From Mycobacterium sp. E3251 (GTDB lineage Bacteria > Actinomycetota > Actinomycetes > Mycobacteriales > Mycobacteriaceae): DNA of 64,000 nucleotides. Shown here piece after piece: positions 27,752-36,346 of this stretch. The translations under genes and the position numbers were made by a program. Below the pieces are notes generated by a model that saw only the letters and a list, made by a program, of their open reading frames with translations, did no database searches and was not told the DNA's origin. Where the stretch lies: contig NZ_LZJF01000015.1 in assembly GCF_001666835.1 (NCBI RefSeq), positions 1 through 64,000 of the forward strand, in the 5' to 3' direction. How positions within the stretch are numbered: position 1 is the first letter of the stretch; each line of letters begins with the position of its first letter.

Positions 27752-28309
27752 ATGACGCTTGATAACCGCCCGGCAGGACGCACGCTGGGTCGCGGGCTCG
27801 TAGTCGTAATACTGCTGGCGCTGACCTGGCTGGTATTGGTGCCCAGAGTCTTCCGACGACACCGCGACCTCATGCTCAAGGTCGGCCCGTTCCGGGGATT
27901 TCTGACGAGGTACAACGACATGACCCGCAAGATCTCGGGAACGAAGCGGTCGTCATGGGCACTGCTGACCCACGTTGGGCGCCGCAGCGGGCGCGCCTAT
28001 CAGACGTCGCTCGGCGCGATCCCGTATCGCGACGGCTTTCTTTTGCCGTTGGGGTACGGCCCGCACACCGACTGGTACCGCAACCTGATGGCCGCGGGAG
28101 CATGCACGCTGGCTTGGAAGGGCCAATCTTTTTCGCTCGAGCGCCCAGAGCTCGTCTCCTGCCCCGACGTGATGCGCGCCTGGCCGACGAGGTCCCGAAT
28201 CCTGCTGCAACTGGCCGGGATCCACGACTTCGTGTGGCTGCACCTAAGCCGCGAGCAGCGAGCGGAGTCCGCTCCCCTGGCTTCTCAGGTGGACCACGCG
28301 GCCAACTGA
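27752..28309 (+). CDS. Deazaflavin (F420)-dependent nitroreductase-family protein
   Basis: A 185-residue protein with one N-terminal membrane helix (residues about 13-30, LGRGLVVVILLALTWLVLV) and a split-beta-barrel domain of the Ddn/F420-binding family. The family block is LLTHVGRRSGRAYQTSLGAIPYRDG, followed by WYRNLMAAGACTLAWKG. Likely an F420H2-dependent reductase at the membrane; the substrate is unknown. ATG 27752 is the first start after the cutinase gene that keeps the full domain. It is convergent with the amidase gene, ten bases apart. Confidence 0.86.
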   Translation: MTLDNRPAGRTLGRGLVVVILLALTWLVLVPRVFRRHRDLMLKVGPFRGFLTRYNDMTRKISGTKRSSWALLTHVGRRSGRAYQTSLGAIPYRDGFLLPLGYGPHTDWYRNLMAAGACTLAWKGQSFSLERPELVSCPDVMRAWPTRSRILLQLAGIHDFVWLHLSREQRAESAPLASQVDHAAN

Positions 28310-28319
28310 GGGCGGACCC

Positions 28320-29066
28320 CTAGGTCGGTTTGGCGTTCAGGTACGCGACGATCCCCTGCGTGACGGCGGCGGCGTATCTCGCCCGGCCGTCGGGGCTTTG
28401 CATCCGTGCGGCGTCGTCGGCGTTCTTCATGTTGCCGAGTTCGACGAGAATCGCCGGGTACTGGGCGAGGTTGAGCCCCGCAAGGTCGTCCCGGCCGTAC
28501 AGTCCGCCCGAGCCGATGTAGTTGGCCGGCTGAAAACCGGCCTGCACCAAGGCGTCCCGCATCGTGTTGGCCAGCTGGACGGCGGGACCGGCCTGCACCT
28601 CGTTCAAGGGCGGGCTCGAGTAGTTCACGTGGAATCCGCTGCCGGAAGCGGGTCCGCCGTCCGCGTGGATGCTCACGATCGCGTCGGGGCGCATCGCGTT
28701 GGCCGCCGCCGCGCGCTGGTCCACGCAGGGCCCGACCGAACTGTCGTCGCCGCGCGACAGTTGGGTGCGGACGCCCATTCCGTTGAGCGACTCGTTGATC
28801 AGCGCCACGACCGCCCAGGTGAACGCGTGCTCGGGATAGCCGTCGTTGGTGGCGGCGCCGGACGTTTGGCACGCCTTGGTTCCGCCGCGGCCGTTCGGCA
28901 CCTGCTGGTTGATCGACGCGTCGTTCACGGCGTTGTGGCCGGGGTCGAGGAAGACGGCCGATCCGGAGACACCGGCGGCGGCGCGCGGGGCGGTGACCAG
29001 CCCGGCGCCGAGCAGCACCGGCGCGGATCTCAGCACGTCGCGCCGCGAAACGGATCCCAGACTCAC
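28320..29066 (-). CDS. N-acetylmuramoyl-L-alanine amidase (Rv3717-like), Tat signal
   Basis: A 248-residue zinc peptidoglycan amidase (Amidase_3). Metal-binding blocks are FLDPGHNAVNDASI, YPEHAFTW and SIHADGG, and VELGNMKN carries the catalytic Glu. From memory it is close to M. tuberculosis Rv3717 (Ami1), but it begins with a twin-arginine motif (VSRRDVLRSAPVLLGAG, residues 6-22), so export through Tat is likely. GTG 29066 is the start. It cuts the bond between muramic acid and the stem peptide in the wall. Confidence 0.9.
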   Translation of the reverse strand: MSLGSVSRRDVLRSAPVLLGAGLVTAPRAAAGVSGSAVFLDPGHNAVNDASINQQVPNGRGGTKACQTSGAATNDGYPEHAFTWAVVALINESLNGMGVRTQLSRGDDSSVGPCVDQRAAAANAMRPDAIVSIHADGGPASGSGFHVNYSSPPLNEVQAGPAVQLANTMRDALVQAGFQPANYIGSGGLYGRDDLAGLNLAQYPAILVELGNMKNADDAARMQSPDGRARYAAAVTQGIVAYLNAKPT

Positions 29067-29082
29067 CGCGCGATGGTAACAA

Positions 29083-29739
29083 TCACACGTCGGTCAACGC
29101 CCGGGCCGCGGCGCGGAACATGGTCTGCTTGATCGCGCCGAGCGTGCCGGGGTCCTTGCCGCCCAGCGGGCGCAGCAGGTCGGTCGCAGCCGCGGTCACC
29201 TCGCCGTCGGCGGCGGTCGCATCGACGATGCCGAATTCGGCGGCCTCTTCCCCACCGAACCGCCGCCCCGTCGTCATCGAAGCCACCGCGGCGCGCGGCG
29301 TGAGCTTGGCCTGGATCAGCGCGGCCATGCCGTCGGTGAACGGAATCCGGATGTCGACCTCGGGGAAGCAGAAGAACCCTCGGTCGGCGCGCATCACCCG
29401 CACGTCGTGGGCCATGGCGAGCATGGCGCCGGCGCCGAAGGCGTGTCCGGTCACCGCGGCGGCGGTCGGCATCGGGAAGGTGAGGACGCGGGCCAGCAGG
29501 GCCTGCACCCGCCCCACGTACGCCTGCGTCTGCTCGGCATGGGCACCCAGCCAGTCCAGATCCAGCCCGTTGGTGTAGAACTTGCCGCCGGCGGTGGTGA
29601 CCAGTCCCTGGGCGCCGGCCTGCTGGATTTCGTCGAGCCGCTCGTTGATCGCGTCGAGAAACTCCGGGGAGAACCGATTCTCGTCCTCGCCGAGGTGCAG
29701 TACCGCGATCTTGTCGTCCCAGCTGAATGTCGGTGTCAT
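29083..29739 (-). CDS. Enoyl-CoA hydratase/isomerase-family protein
   Basis: A 218-residue crotonase-fold protein, short for the family. The oxyanion-hole block is FYTNGLDLDWL and the second is GHAFGAGAMLAMAHDVRVM. In place of the hydratase Glu pair it has FPEVDIRIPFTDG, which carries one acidic residue, as in enoyl-CoA isomerases. It overlaps the TetR gene upstream by four bases (ATGA), so the regulator and enzyme form one operon. Substrate chain length is unknown. Confidence 0.87.
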   Translation of the reverse strand: MTPTFSWDDKIAVLHLGEDENRFSPEFLDAINERLDEIQQAGAQGLVTTAGGKFYTNGLDLDWLGAHAEQTQAYVGRVQALLARVLTFPMPTAAAVTGHAFGAGAMLAMAHDVRVMRADRGFFCFPEVDIRIPFTDGMAALIQAKLTPRAAVASMTTGRRFGGEEAAEFGIVDATAADGEVTAAATDLLRPLGGKDPGTLGAIKQTMFRAAARALTDV

Positions 29740-30362
29740 GTCGTGTCCCTTTCCCTGGATTTGCGCCGGGGCTCCCCGACGTCGAGCACGGCGCGAACCG
29801 CGGCGCGCAGCCGCTCCCGGGCCACGGGGTCTTTGATCCTGTTGCGGCGCAACAGGATCGCAGTCGGCAGATCGACGATGCAGGTGGTGATGACGTCGAC
29901 GGCCGCGGTGTCCTTGCGGTCCCACAGGCGCCGGGCCAGCCGGATCATCGACTCCACCAGCAGCCGGTCCAGGTCGCGCAGCTGCGTCGCGATGTCAGGC
30001 GGCGTCTCCGGGCCCAGCAGCTCGTCACGGCGCACCGTGAGCAGCAGCTGCGACGACTCCGGGTAGCTTTCGGCGAACACCGCCGGCGCTTCGGCCGCCG
30101 CCACCACGGCGGCAACACCATCCCCCTCGGGGGTGGCGTCGATCAATTCGCCTTGCGCGCTGAGGAATCGGTGTCCGGCCCGCAGCCAGGCGCGCCCGAC
30201 GAGTCCCGCCCGCGAACCGAACGCGTGGTACAGGGCGCCGTTGGAGACGCCGATCGCGTCGCTGACCGCTCTTATCGTGACCGACGCCGGGCCGGACCGC
30301 ACCGCCAACCGCTCGACGGCGTCCAGGATCTGGTCCTGGTCGTGAACCCTGGGGCGCGGCAT
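29736..30362 (-). CDS. TetR-family regulator
   Basis: A 208-residue TetR protein with helix-turn-helix VTIRAVSDAIGVSNGALYHAFGSR at about residues 28-51. It is the first gene of an operon with the crotonase-fold enzyme, overlapping its ATG. A perfect 26-bp palindrome lies nine bases upstream of its ATG and is the obvious operator, controlling this operon and perhaps the divergent small gene at 30480. The context suggests an acyl-CoA ligand. Confidence 0.9.
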   Translation of the reverse strand: MPRPRVHDQDQILDAVERLAVRSGPASVTIRAVSDAIGVSNGALYHAFGSRAGLVGRAWLRAGHRFLSAQGELIDATPEGDGVAAVVAAAEAPAVFAESYPESSQLLLTVRRDELLGPETPPDIATQLRDLDRLLVESMIRLARRLWDRKDTAAVDVITTCIVDLPTAILLRRNRIKDPVARERLRAAVRAVLDVGEPRRKSRERDTT

Positions 30363-30370
30363 TCCGGCAT

Positions 30371-30396
30371 AGTAACAGAGCAGTCGCTCTGTTACT
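30371..30396. promoter_or_regulatory. Perfect TetR operator palindrome
   Basis: AGTAACAGAGC (30371-30381), four-base centre, GCTCTGTTACT (30386-30396). Perfect 11-base arms just upstream of the TetR ATG at 30362, typical of a TetR dimer site. Confidence 0.8.
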
Positions 30397-30479
30397 GGCC
30401 GCGGCCAGTTCACGCGATCGCAGCAACCTCTTAACGCGAACCGGTTTGACGGCGAGGCCCGGTCGGGAACCCCCTGCCC

Positions 30480-30689
30480 ATGGGTAAGGTCACTCAGGTC
30501 AACGAAGAGATGCTGTTCGCGGACATCGAGCGGCAACTGATCGACGAGTTCCCGCAGATCCCATCGGAGGTCGTCGACGCCGTCATCCGCGAAGAGCGTG
30601 CCCGGTTCACGCACAGCCGCGTCCGCGAATTCGTTCCGTTGTTCGTGGAGAAGCACACGCGAGAGCAACTGCGCGCGCGGTCCAACTAA
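30480..30689 (+). CDS. Small three-helix-bundle domain protein
   Basis: A 69-residue soluble, all-helical protein matching from memory the mycobacterial three-helix bundle dimerisation domain: an amphipathic helix IERQLIDEFPQIPSEVVDAVIREERARF, then VREFVPLFVEKHTREQL. Function unknown; such domains also occur fused to regulators. It is divergent from the TetR operon with the operator in between. The ATG at 30480 has no strong ribosome site. Confidence 0.78.
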   Translation: MGKVTQVNEEMLFADIERQLIDEFPQIPSEVVDAVIREERARFTHSRVREFVPLFVEKHTREQLRARSN

Positions 30690-30758
30690 GGAAGCCTCTA
30701 CCGGCAGGATTCTCGGCTTTCCGCCCCAAACGGGCGGGTCTGCGCCTACGCTCAGCAA

Positions 30759-31175
30759 ATGATCAGGCAGGCACTCGTCCTCGGCGCGATGGTCGCGGCG
30801 GCCACCGCCGCGCCCGCGATCGCACGTGCCGACACCCTGAACTTTCAATCCCCGTCCGGGAACATCTACTGCGTCCTGGACAGTCCCGGTGTCGCGTGCG
30901 ACATCAGCGACTTCGACTACCAGCCACCGCCACCCCCGGAGTGCGGCAAACACCTCGCCTGGGGCAATCGCTTCGTCCTCAACGCGGGTCAACCGGCGGC
31001 GATCCACTGTCACGGCGACACCCTGCGCGTCGCCGGCGAGCCGACACTCGACTATGGCCAGTCCAGGTCAGCCGGGACGCTCACCTGCGACAGCGAGCCG
31101 TCGGGCATGAGATGCACCGACACCAGCACCGGGCATTACTTCCGGGTGTCGCGGGATTCCTACGATCTGGGCTGA
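30759..31175 (+). CDS. Secreted DUF6636-like protein
   Basis: A 138-residue exported protein: signal peptide MIRQALVLGAMVAAATAAPA with cleavage near ARA-DT (residue 24), then a domain with FQSPSGNIYCVLD, VACDISDFDYQPPPP, CGKHLAWG, a LDYGQS block, and GMRCTDTSTGHYFRVSRDSY. Six Cys residues can form disulfides. The pattern matches the DUF6636 family as I remember it. Function unknown, extracytoplasmic. Confidence 0.82.
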   Translation: MIRQALVLGAMVAAATAAPAIARADTLNFQSPSGNIYCVLDSPGVACDISDFDYQPPPPPECGKHLAWGNRFVLNAGQPAAIHCHGDTLRVAGEPTLDYGQSRSAGTLTCDSEPSGMRCTDTSTGHYFRVSRDSYDLG

Positions 31176-31202
31176 GTGCCGTTCTGCTCGAACCGCTTAC
31201 GT

Positions 31203-31229
31203 GACCGTACAAAATAGTATGGTACGGTC
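31203..31229. promoter_or_regulatory. Operator-like inverted repeat before acyl-CoA dehydrogenase-like gene
   Basis: GACCGTAC (31203-31210) and GTACGGTC (31222-31229) with an 11-base AT-rich centre, seven bases before the ATG at 31236. The arms are perfect and the centre (AAAATAGTATG) could contain the -10. The TetR gene at the other end of this gene is the likely protein. Confidence 0.65.
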
Positions 31230-31235
31230 GGCGCC

Positions 31236-32405
31236 ATGTCCGCGGTCGACACTCGCCCGACGTACGGGATCACCGACGACTTCATCGCCCGGCTCGCCGA
31301 GCGCGCCGACGAGGCCGAGCGGCTGCGCCGGCTGCCCGCGGCGACGGTCAGCGAGTTCCGGGAAACAGAGCTGTTCCGGCTGTTGCTCCCGGCCCGGTTC
31401 GGTGGCATTCAGGCGTCGTTTCCCGAACTGCTGGAACCGATTCGACGGATGGCGCACGGGTGCGCGTCCAGCGCCTGGACACTCGGCTTTTATGCCCTGC
31501 ACAACTGGATGCTGTCGCTGTTCGACGTGCGGGTCCAGGAAGAGGTGTTCGCCTCGGGGCCGGTGCTCGCGCCCGCTCCCCTGGCCCCCACCGGTCGCGG
31601 CACCCCGGCCGAGGGTGGTGTGCGCTTGACGGGGCGCTGGTCGTGGGCCACGGGCGCGATGGACGCGGACTGGGTGATGGTCGGGGCGCTCATCGAGCGG
31701 CCGGACCGGATCGATCCGGCGCTGGTGGTGGTGCCCGGCGACCAGGTCGAGGTTGTCGACACCTGGCACACCGCCGGGATGCGGGGCACCGGTTCCCACG
31801 ACGTCGTCGTCACCGACATCTTTGTACCGGAAAATCGCATGGTCGCCGTGGCCGACATCTACGGCGGAACGGCGCCCGGGGCGAAGGCGCATGGAGTGCC
31901 GACGTATCGATGGCCGATGGTCCCCGCGCTCGCCCTGGTGGCGTCGATGCCGGTGCTCGGCGCCGCCGAGCGGGTGACCGAGCTGTTCGCCGAGCGGCTG
32001 GGCGAGCGCGTCCTGGCGTACAGCGGTGTGGCGCAGAAGGATCAGCCGGCCGCCCAGATCCGGCTGGCGAGCGCGCGGGTTCGGTTGCGAGCTTTACGGG
32101 CGCTCGTCGACGAGACCGCCGGCGGCATCGACCGCATGGTGGCCGCCGGTGAGCGGGTGCATCGGGCGGTGCGGGCCGAGGCGCGGCTGGCGGCGGCCCA
32201 CACGGTGCGCGAGAGCCGGGCTGTGATTGCCGATTTGCTGGACGCCTCCGGGGCGAGCGCGCAGTTCCTGTCCAACCCGCTGCAGCGCTTCAAGCGCGAC
32301 GTAGACATCGCGGCCGGGCATGTCGTGTTCGATTACGACGTGAGCCGAGAGTTGGCCGGGGCGTTGGCGATTGGCGCCAAGATCTCCCCGATCGCGATGG
32401 TCTAG
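31236..32405 (+). CDS. Acyl-CoA dehydrogenase-fold flavin monooxygenase-like protein
   Basis: A 389-residue protein with the acyl-CoA dehydrogenase fold, closest in pattern to the HsaA/DszC-type flavin-dependent monooxygenases: LLLPARFGGIQASFPELLEPI at the start, the flavin-binding LTGRWSWATGAMDADWVMVGAL block, and WHTAGMRGTGSHDVVVTDIFVP. The C-terminal helices end FDYDVSRELAGALA. It may oxygenate an aromatic or acyl substrate using reduced flavin from a separate reductase. It overlaps the convergent TetR gene by four bases at the 3' end. Confidence 0.85.
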   Translation: MSAVDTRPTYGITDDFIARLAERADEAERLRRLPAATVSEFRETELFRLLLPARFGGIQASFPELLEPIRRMAHGCASSAWTLGFYALHNWMLSLFDVRVQEEVFASGPVLAPAPLAPTGRGTPAEGGVRLTGRWSWATGAMDADWVMVGALIERPDRIDPALVVVPGDQVEVVDTWHTAGMRGTGSHDVVVTDIFVPENRMVAVADIYGGTAPGAKAHGVPTYRWPMVPALALVASMPVLGAAERVTELFAERLGERVLAYSGVAQKDQPAAQIRLASARVRLRALRALVDETAGGIDRMVAAGERVHRAVRAEARLAAAHTVRESRAVIADLLDASGASAQFLSNPLQRFKRDVDIAAGHVVFDYDVSRELAGALAIGAKISPIAMV

Positions 32406-32974
32406 TCCGCGAGCATCAGCTCGAGGAACCGTTCCCGCTGGGTGATCCGCTGCGCCTGCTGGGCCGATCCCGCCAGGTGCAGCAGCCCGATGCCGGCGGC
32501 GAACGTCAGCTCGGCGCGCAGCTTGGCGTCCTCGGGACCGAAGCCGTAGTCGCTGTACGCCTTGGTGACGGAGCGCAGCAGGCGCCGGTCGGCGGTGCGG
32601 ATGTTGGCGGCGGCGGCCGGGTCGGTGCGGGCCCATTCGCGCATCGCGCGTTCCAGCGTCCAATGCCCCGGGCTGGTCAGGGCGGTCATCATGGCGGACA
32701 GGCGTTCTCGCGGGGGGAGGGCGTCGAGTTCGGCCAGCGACTGCCGGTCCTTTTCCAGGAAGGTGTTCCACGAGTCGACCAGGGCGGCCCGGTAGCTGTC
32801 CATGTCCTGGAAGTGCCAGTAGAAGCTGCCGCGGGTGACGCCCGCCTGCTGGCAGAGGCGCTCGATCTTCAGCGCGCGCACCCCCTGCTCGGCGAGCAGC
32901 GTGTAGCCGGCCTGCAGCCAGTCCTCGACTGTCAGGCGAGGGGGCGAGGGCTTGCGTGCGGCCACATCGTGCAA
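32402..32974 (-). CDS. TetR-family regulator
   Basis: A 190-residue TetR protein with helix-turn-helix KIERLCQQAGVTRGSFYWHFQD at about residues 36-57. The C-terminal domain is helical with no obvious ligand clue. It is convergent with the flavin monooxygenase-like gene, whose promoter carries an inverted repeat that this protein may bind. The start is uncertain: TTG at 32974 or GTG at 32965; there is no strong ribosome site. Confidence 0.86.
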   Translation of the reverse strand: MHDVAARKPSPPRLTVEDWLQAGYTLLAEQGVRALKIERLCQQAGVTRGSFYWHFQDMDSYRAALVDSWNTFLEKDRQSLAELDALPPRERLSAMMTALTSPGHWTLERAMREWARTDPAAAANIRTADRRLLRSVTKAYSDYGFGPEDAKLRAELTFAAGIGLLHLAGSAQQAQRITQRERFLELMLAD

Positions 32975-33179
32975 GGTTACGGGTGGACGCGGCCCAGGTG
33001 GGCGAGGTGCGCCCGTACGCGCGGCGCCGACCGCTCCTCGTCCTCGGTGAATTCCTCCCGAACACGCGGCTAACCGGGAGGTTCGGCTACGACGCGGGTG
33101 TAATGTCCGGGTTTGCTAGCCGACAAATTCCTGTTAACTCTTGGCCCGCCGTTGGCCGGCCGAAGGACCAGGGGGTGCC

Positions 33180-34448
33180 GTGACCGAGGTGTCCGATCTG
33201 TCGGCGACGACCGATAACGACGATGTCGTGGTGTCGTTCCAGGACGAGTCCCTGCTGCTGGGCGGTGACCCCGCCGCGGTCGAGTCCTATCTGACGCGGC
33301 TGCGCGCGACCGCCGGCCACGCCATGCGCGTCGCCGGCATCGACAGCGCCTCGCTCGCGAACGCGGCGATCGCCGGGCTGGCTTCCTTCCTGGCCGACTC
33401 CGGCAAGTACGTGCAGCTGCACCGCGACACCGTGGAGGCGTTGAGGGAAGGCAACCTCGTTCCCCTCAGCGACGGCGTCTTCCGGCTGACGACGGGCGTC
33501 GACGCCGGCGAGTTCCTCGCGCAGCTGCAGTGGCGGCCTGAGCTGCTCGGCCCCGAGGTGATGCTCTCGGCGCAGATGATCGCGGTGCAGATGGCGTTGA
33601 AGTCCGCGGTCGCCGAGGTCGAAGACGCCGTCCGGCGGGTCGAGGACAAGGTCGAATCGGTGCTCGAAGTCGCCCGCGCACAGCGCGCCGGCGACGTGCT
33701 CGGCACCAGCCTGACGATCTCGCGGATGGTCGACTCGTTGGACAAGTACGGGTCGCTGCCCGACGCGTACTGGGAGTCGGTGGCCGCGCTGGGGCCGGCG
33801 CTCAACGTCACCGTCGAGCAGCTGCGCAACCACGTCAGCCGCATCCTGGCGTCCTTCGATCACACCCTGGGTGTTCAGCAGCGGGCCGGGAAGCTGCGAA
33901 ATGCCATCAGCGAGAACCGGCTTGGCGACACCCTGAGCCTGCTGGTAATCGCCGAGGAAGCGCTGCACCAGTGGCAGCGGCTGAACCTCGCGCGCATCGA
34001 GGCGAAGGAGCCCGAGCAGCTGCTGCGCGCGATCGACGAGGCGCGCGAGCTCGTCGACCATCATCTGCGTGAAGACCTCGACGTCTACCGGAGCGCGAAG
34101 GAAGTCCTCGACCGGTTCGGCAAGACCGCGGCCATCGATGGCTTCCGATTCTGGGCGGTGCGCGAGCTGGCCAAGCAGCGCGGCGCCCTGCGCGACGAGC
34201 TCGACCGCTTCGCCGCGGCCCGTCAGCACCAGGTGGAGACCTGGGAGGACTTCCACATTCCGAGCGTTTTGGATGCCGCCTTGGCCACGCTCGGGGCTGT
34301 CGGAGGCGTGACCGGCCGGGTGTTCGTGGCCGTCGGCCGCGGAGTCGTCTACCTGGGCGGGCAGGTCGTCGGGCCTTTCCGGGGGCGTGGTGATGACGGC
34401 TCTGAGGCCGGCAGCTCGGATCTCGAGGAACACCAGCGAGCGTGCTGA
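33180..34448 (+). CDS. Coiled-coil protein with Gly-rich hydrophobic C-terminus
   Basis: A 422-residue protein of unknown function. Residues about 140-330 are predicted helical coiled coil (AVAEVEDAVRRVEDKVESVLE, LARIEAKEPEQLLRAIDEARELV). A short hydrophobic Gly/Val-rich stretch near residues 360-395 (LGAVGGVTGRVFVAVGRGVVYLGG) could insert in a membrane, and a charged tail follows. No signal peptide or catalytic motif is seen. GTG 33180 is chosen because GGGGGTG lies next to it and residues before it look non-coding. Confidence 0.78.
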   Translation: MTEVSDLSATTDNDDVVVSFQDESLLLGGDPAAVESYLTRLRATAGHAMRVAGIDSASLANAAIAGLASFLADSGKYVQLHRDTVEALREGNLVPLSDGVFRLTTGVDAGEFLAQLQWRPELLGPEVMLSAQMIAVQMALKSAVAEVEDAVRRVEDKVESVLEVARAQRAGDVLGTSLTISRMVDSLDKYGSLPDAYWESVAALGPALNVTVEQLRNHVSRILASFDHTLGVQQRAGKLRNAISENRLGDTLSLLVIAEEALHQWQRLNLARIEAKEPEQLLRAIDEARELVDHHLREDLDVYRSAKEVLDRFGKTAAIDGFRFWAVRELAKQRGALRDELDRFAAARQHQVETWEDFHIPSVLDAALATLGAVGGVTGRVFVAVGRGVVYLGGQVVGPFRGRGDDGSEAGSSDLEEHQRAC

Positions 34449-34468
34449 GCAGCCGTCGTTGACTGCGG

Positions 34469-34483
34469 TCGAGGCCGCCTCGA
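34469..34483. promoter_or_regulatory. Short perfect palindrome upstream of SDR
   Basis: TCGAGGC-C-GCCTCGA, seven-base arms around one base, 59 bases before the SDR ATG at 34542. It could be an operator or a weak hairpin; no regulator gene is adjacent. Confidence 0.4.
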
Positions 34484-34541
34484 TACTCCACCAGTACGGC
34501 CGTCGGCGCTCGCCGGCGCTTGGCCCGCGAAGGAGGTCGGC

Positions 34542-35390
34542 GTGATCGATTTAGGGCTCTCGGGCAAGCACGCCGTGGTGTCGGGTGCCGGCTACATCCC
34601 CGAGCGCGCGGGCCACGGGTGGTTCACGTCGTTGGCCCTGGCCGAGGCGGGCGCCTCGGTGGCCTGCATCGACATCGACGAGCAGCGCGCGGAGCAAGTT
34701 GCCGCCGAGATCGTTAGCCGGGGCGGCCATGCCGTCCCGATCGTCGCCGACATGACCGATCCCGTGCAGGTCGGTCGGGCGATCGATGACGCCGTCGCGG
34801 CGCTGGGCGGTGTCGACGTGTGCGTGGACATCATCGGCGGTGCGACCTGGTCGAAGGTCGAGGGCTTCACATCCCAGTTGTGGGATGCGGCAATACACTA
34901 CAACTTGAATCAGGTCTTCTACCTCTTCCAAGCCGTGGCGAGGTACATGATCGCCCAGGGCAGCGGTGGATCGTTGGTCGCAGTCGCCTCGGTCGACGGC
35001 ATCGCGGCGGCGACCTACCATGCCGCCTACGGCGCCGCCAAGGCCGGCGTCATCTCGCTGGTCAAGACCTTCGCGGATGAGCTGGGCCGGTACGGCATTC
35101 GCGCCAACGCGGTCGCGCCGGGCAATGTGGGGTCCGGCAACGAGGACCAACCGCCTGGTGAGTACAACGTCAACGGCATCAACCCGCTGGCGGCGCCGCG
35201 CGCGCATGACATCGCCAACGCCGCGTTGTTCCTGTCCTCCGAGCTGGCCGCCCGCATCACCGGCCAGACCCTCGTAGTCGACGGTGGTGCCACCATTCGG
35301 CAGCTGTGGGGGCTGGGCGAGTCGATGATCCCGGCCGACCCCGAGGAAGCGCTGCCGGACTTCATGAGACCCGGGCCGTCGGCCGGCTAG
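34542..35390 (+). CDS. SDR with unusual cofactor loop
   Basis: A 282-residue short-chain dehydrogenase. The glycine-rich loop is unusual: GAGYIPERAGHG in place of TGxxxGxG, with a four-residue insertion. The rest is normal: DIDE after beta-2 (NAD preference), a Ser in VASVDG, catalytic YGAAK (Tyr about 168, Lys 172), and the APGNV block. GAAGGAGG precedes the start. The gene is convergent with the SMP-30-like gene and overlaps it by four bases. Substrate unknown. Confidence 0.87.
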   Translation: MIDLGLSGKHAVVSGAGYIPERAGHGWFTSLALAEAGASVACIDIDEQRAEQVAAEIVSRGGHAVPIVADMTDPVQVGRAIDDAVAALGGVDVCVDIIGGATWSKVEGFTSQLWDAAIHYNLNQVFYLFQAVARYMIAQGSGGSLVAVASVDGIAAATYHAAYGAAKAGVISLVKTFADELGRYGIRANAVAPGNVGSGNEDQPPGEYNVNGINPLAAPRAHDIANAALFLSSELAARITGQTLVVDGGATIRQLWGLGESMIPADPEEALPDFMRPGPSAG

Positions 35391-36346
35391 CGCTGATGGA
35401 TGAGCGGCAAGCCCGGCACCGAGCTTCTGCCTTTGAGCACGTACGGGGTCGTGATCGAGCCGATGTAGATATCGCGCATGTCGTGGCCGCCCCAGGCGAT
35501 GCTGGTCGGGCTTTGGAGTAGCGCGCCGTCCGGGTCTTCGATCACGGTTGTCGCCGCGCTGGCCGGGCTGATTGCGACGATCTTGTTGGCCAAAACCAAT
35601 GTGACCCAGAGGTTTCCCTCGGCGTCGAATGCGCATCCGTCGGCCATCCCCCACCGGCGACTGACCTCCGGGTCGGCTAGAAACCGGCCGGCGTCGGGGC
35701 CGTACTCGTCGGGGCGTCGGCCGCCCAGCGGCGGACCAAATTGTTCCTGGGGGCCGAGCGTCTCGCCTTCTATCGGAAACCGCACCACGTCGGCGGTGAG
35801 CGTGCGGACCACGTAGAGGTAGTCCTCGTTGCGATCCAGCGCCATGCAGTTCGGGAAGCTCACCCCGTCGGCGGCCACTCGCGCCGCTTGACGGTCCGGT
35901 GCGACCCGAAAGATGAACCCATCAGCGGTGCCTCGCGCGATGGTGTCCATCAGATCGTCCCCCGTCGTGCTCACCGAACACCACAAAGCACCAACGGAAT
36001 CCACCAGAACGAAGTTCAACCATCGCAGCGGGCATCCGTCGAGTTGTCCGCTTAGTACCGTGGTGATCTCGCCTGTTTCCGGGTCGAGATCCTGCAACAT
36101 ACCCAGGCCCCAATTGGCGATTAGAAAGTTGCCGTTGCGGTCGAGCGCGATCCCGTTCGGCTCGCCGCCCGCCTGGCCGATGTGTCGAATCGTGTATTCG
36201 TCGATCAGTTCTGCGACAGCTGAAGCCTTGTCGGAGGCGAACACTCGACCGCCGCCGGTCACCACGACGTGTTCCGGGCGATCGACGCCGCGCCCGACGG
36301 CGTGCAACCCGGTTACGTCGATGGGGGTTTCGCCCGTTCCGCTCAT
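35387..36346 (-). CDS. SMP-30/gluconolactonase-like beta-propeller
   Basis: A 319-residue six-bladed propeller of the SMP-30/gluconolaconase/LRE-like family: RPEHVVVTGGGRVFASD contains the metal Glu, then GGEPNGIALDRNGNFLIANW, FPNCMALDRNEDYLYVVRT and MADGCAFDAEGNLWVT supply Asn/Asp metal ligands. No signal peptide, so it is probably a cytoplasmic lactonase. Its 3' end overlaps the convergent SDR gene; a shared pathway (a dehydrogenase making a lactone that is then opened) is possible but not shown. Confidence 0.86.
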   Translation of the reverse strand: MSGTGETPIDVTGLHAVGRGVDRPEHVVVTGGGRVFASDKASAVAELIDEYTIRHIGQAGGEPNGIALDRNGNFLIANWGLGMLQDLDPETGEITTVLSGQLDGCPLRWLNFVLVDSVGALWCSVSTTGDDLMDTIARGTADGFIFRVAPDRQAARVAADGVSFPNCMALDRNEDYLYVVRTLTADVVRFPIEGETLGPQEQFGPPLGGRRPDEYGPDAGRFLADPEVSRRWGMADGCAFDAEGNLWVTLVLANKIVAISPASAATTVIEDPDGALLQSPTSIAWGGHDMRDIYIGSITTPYVLKGRSSVPGLPLIHQR

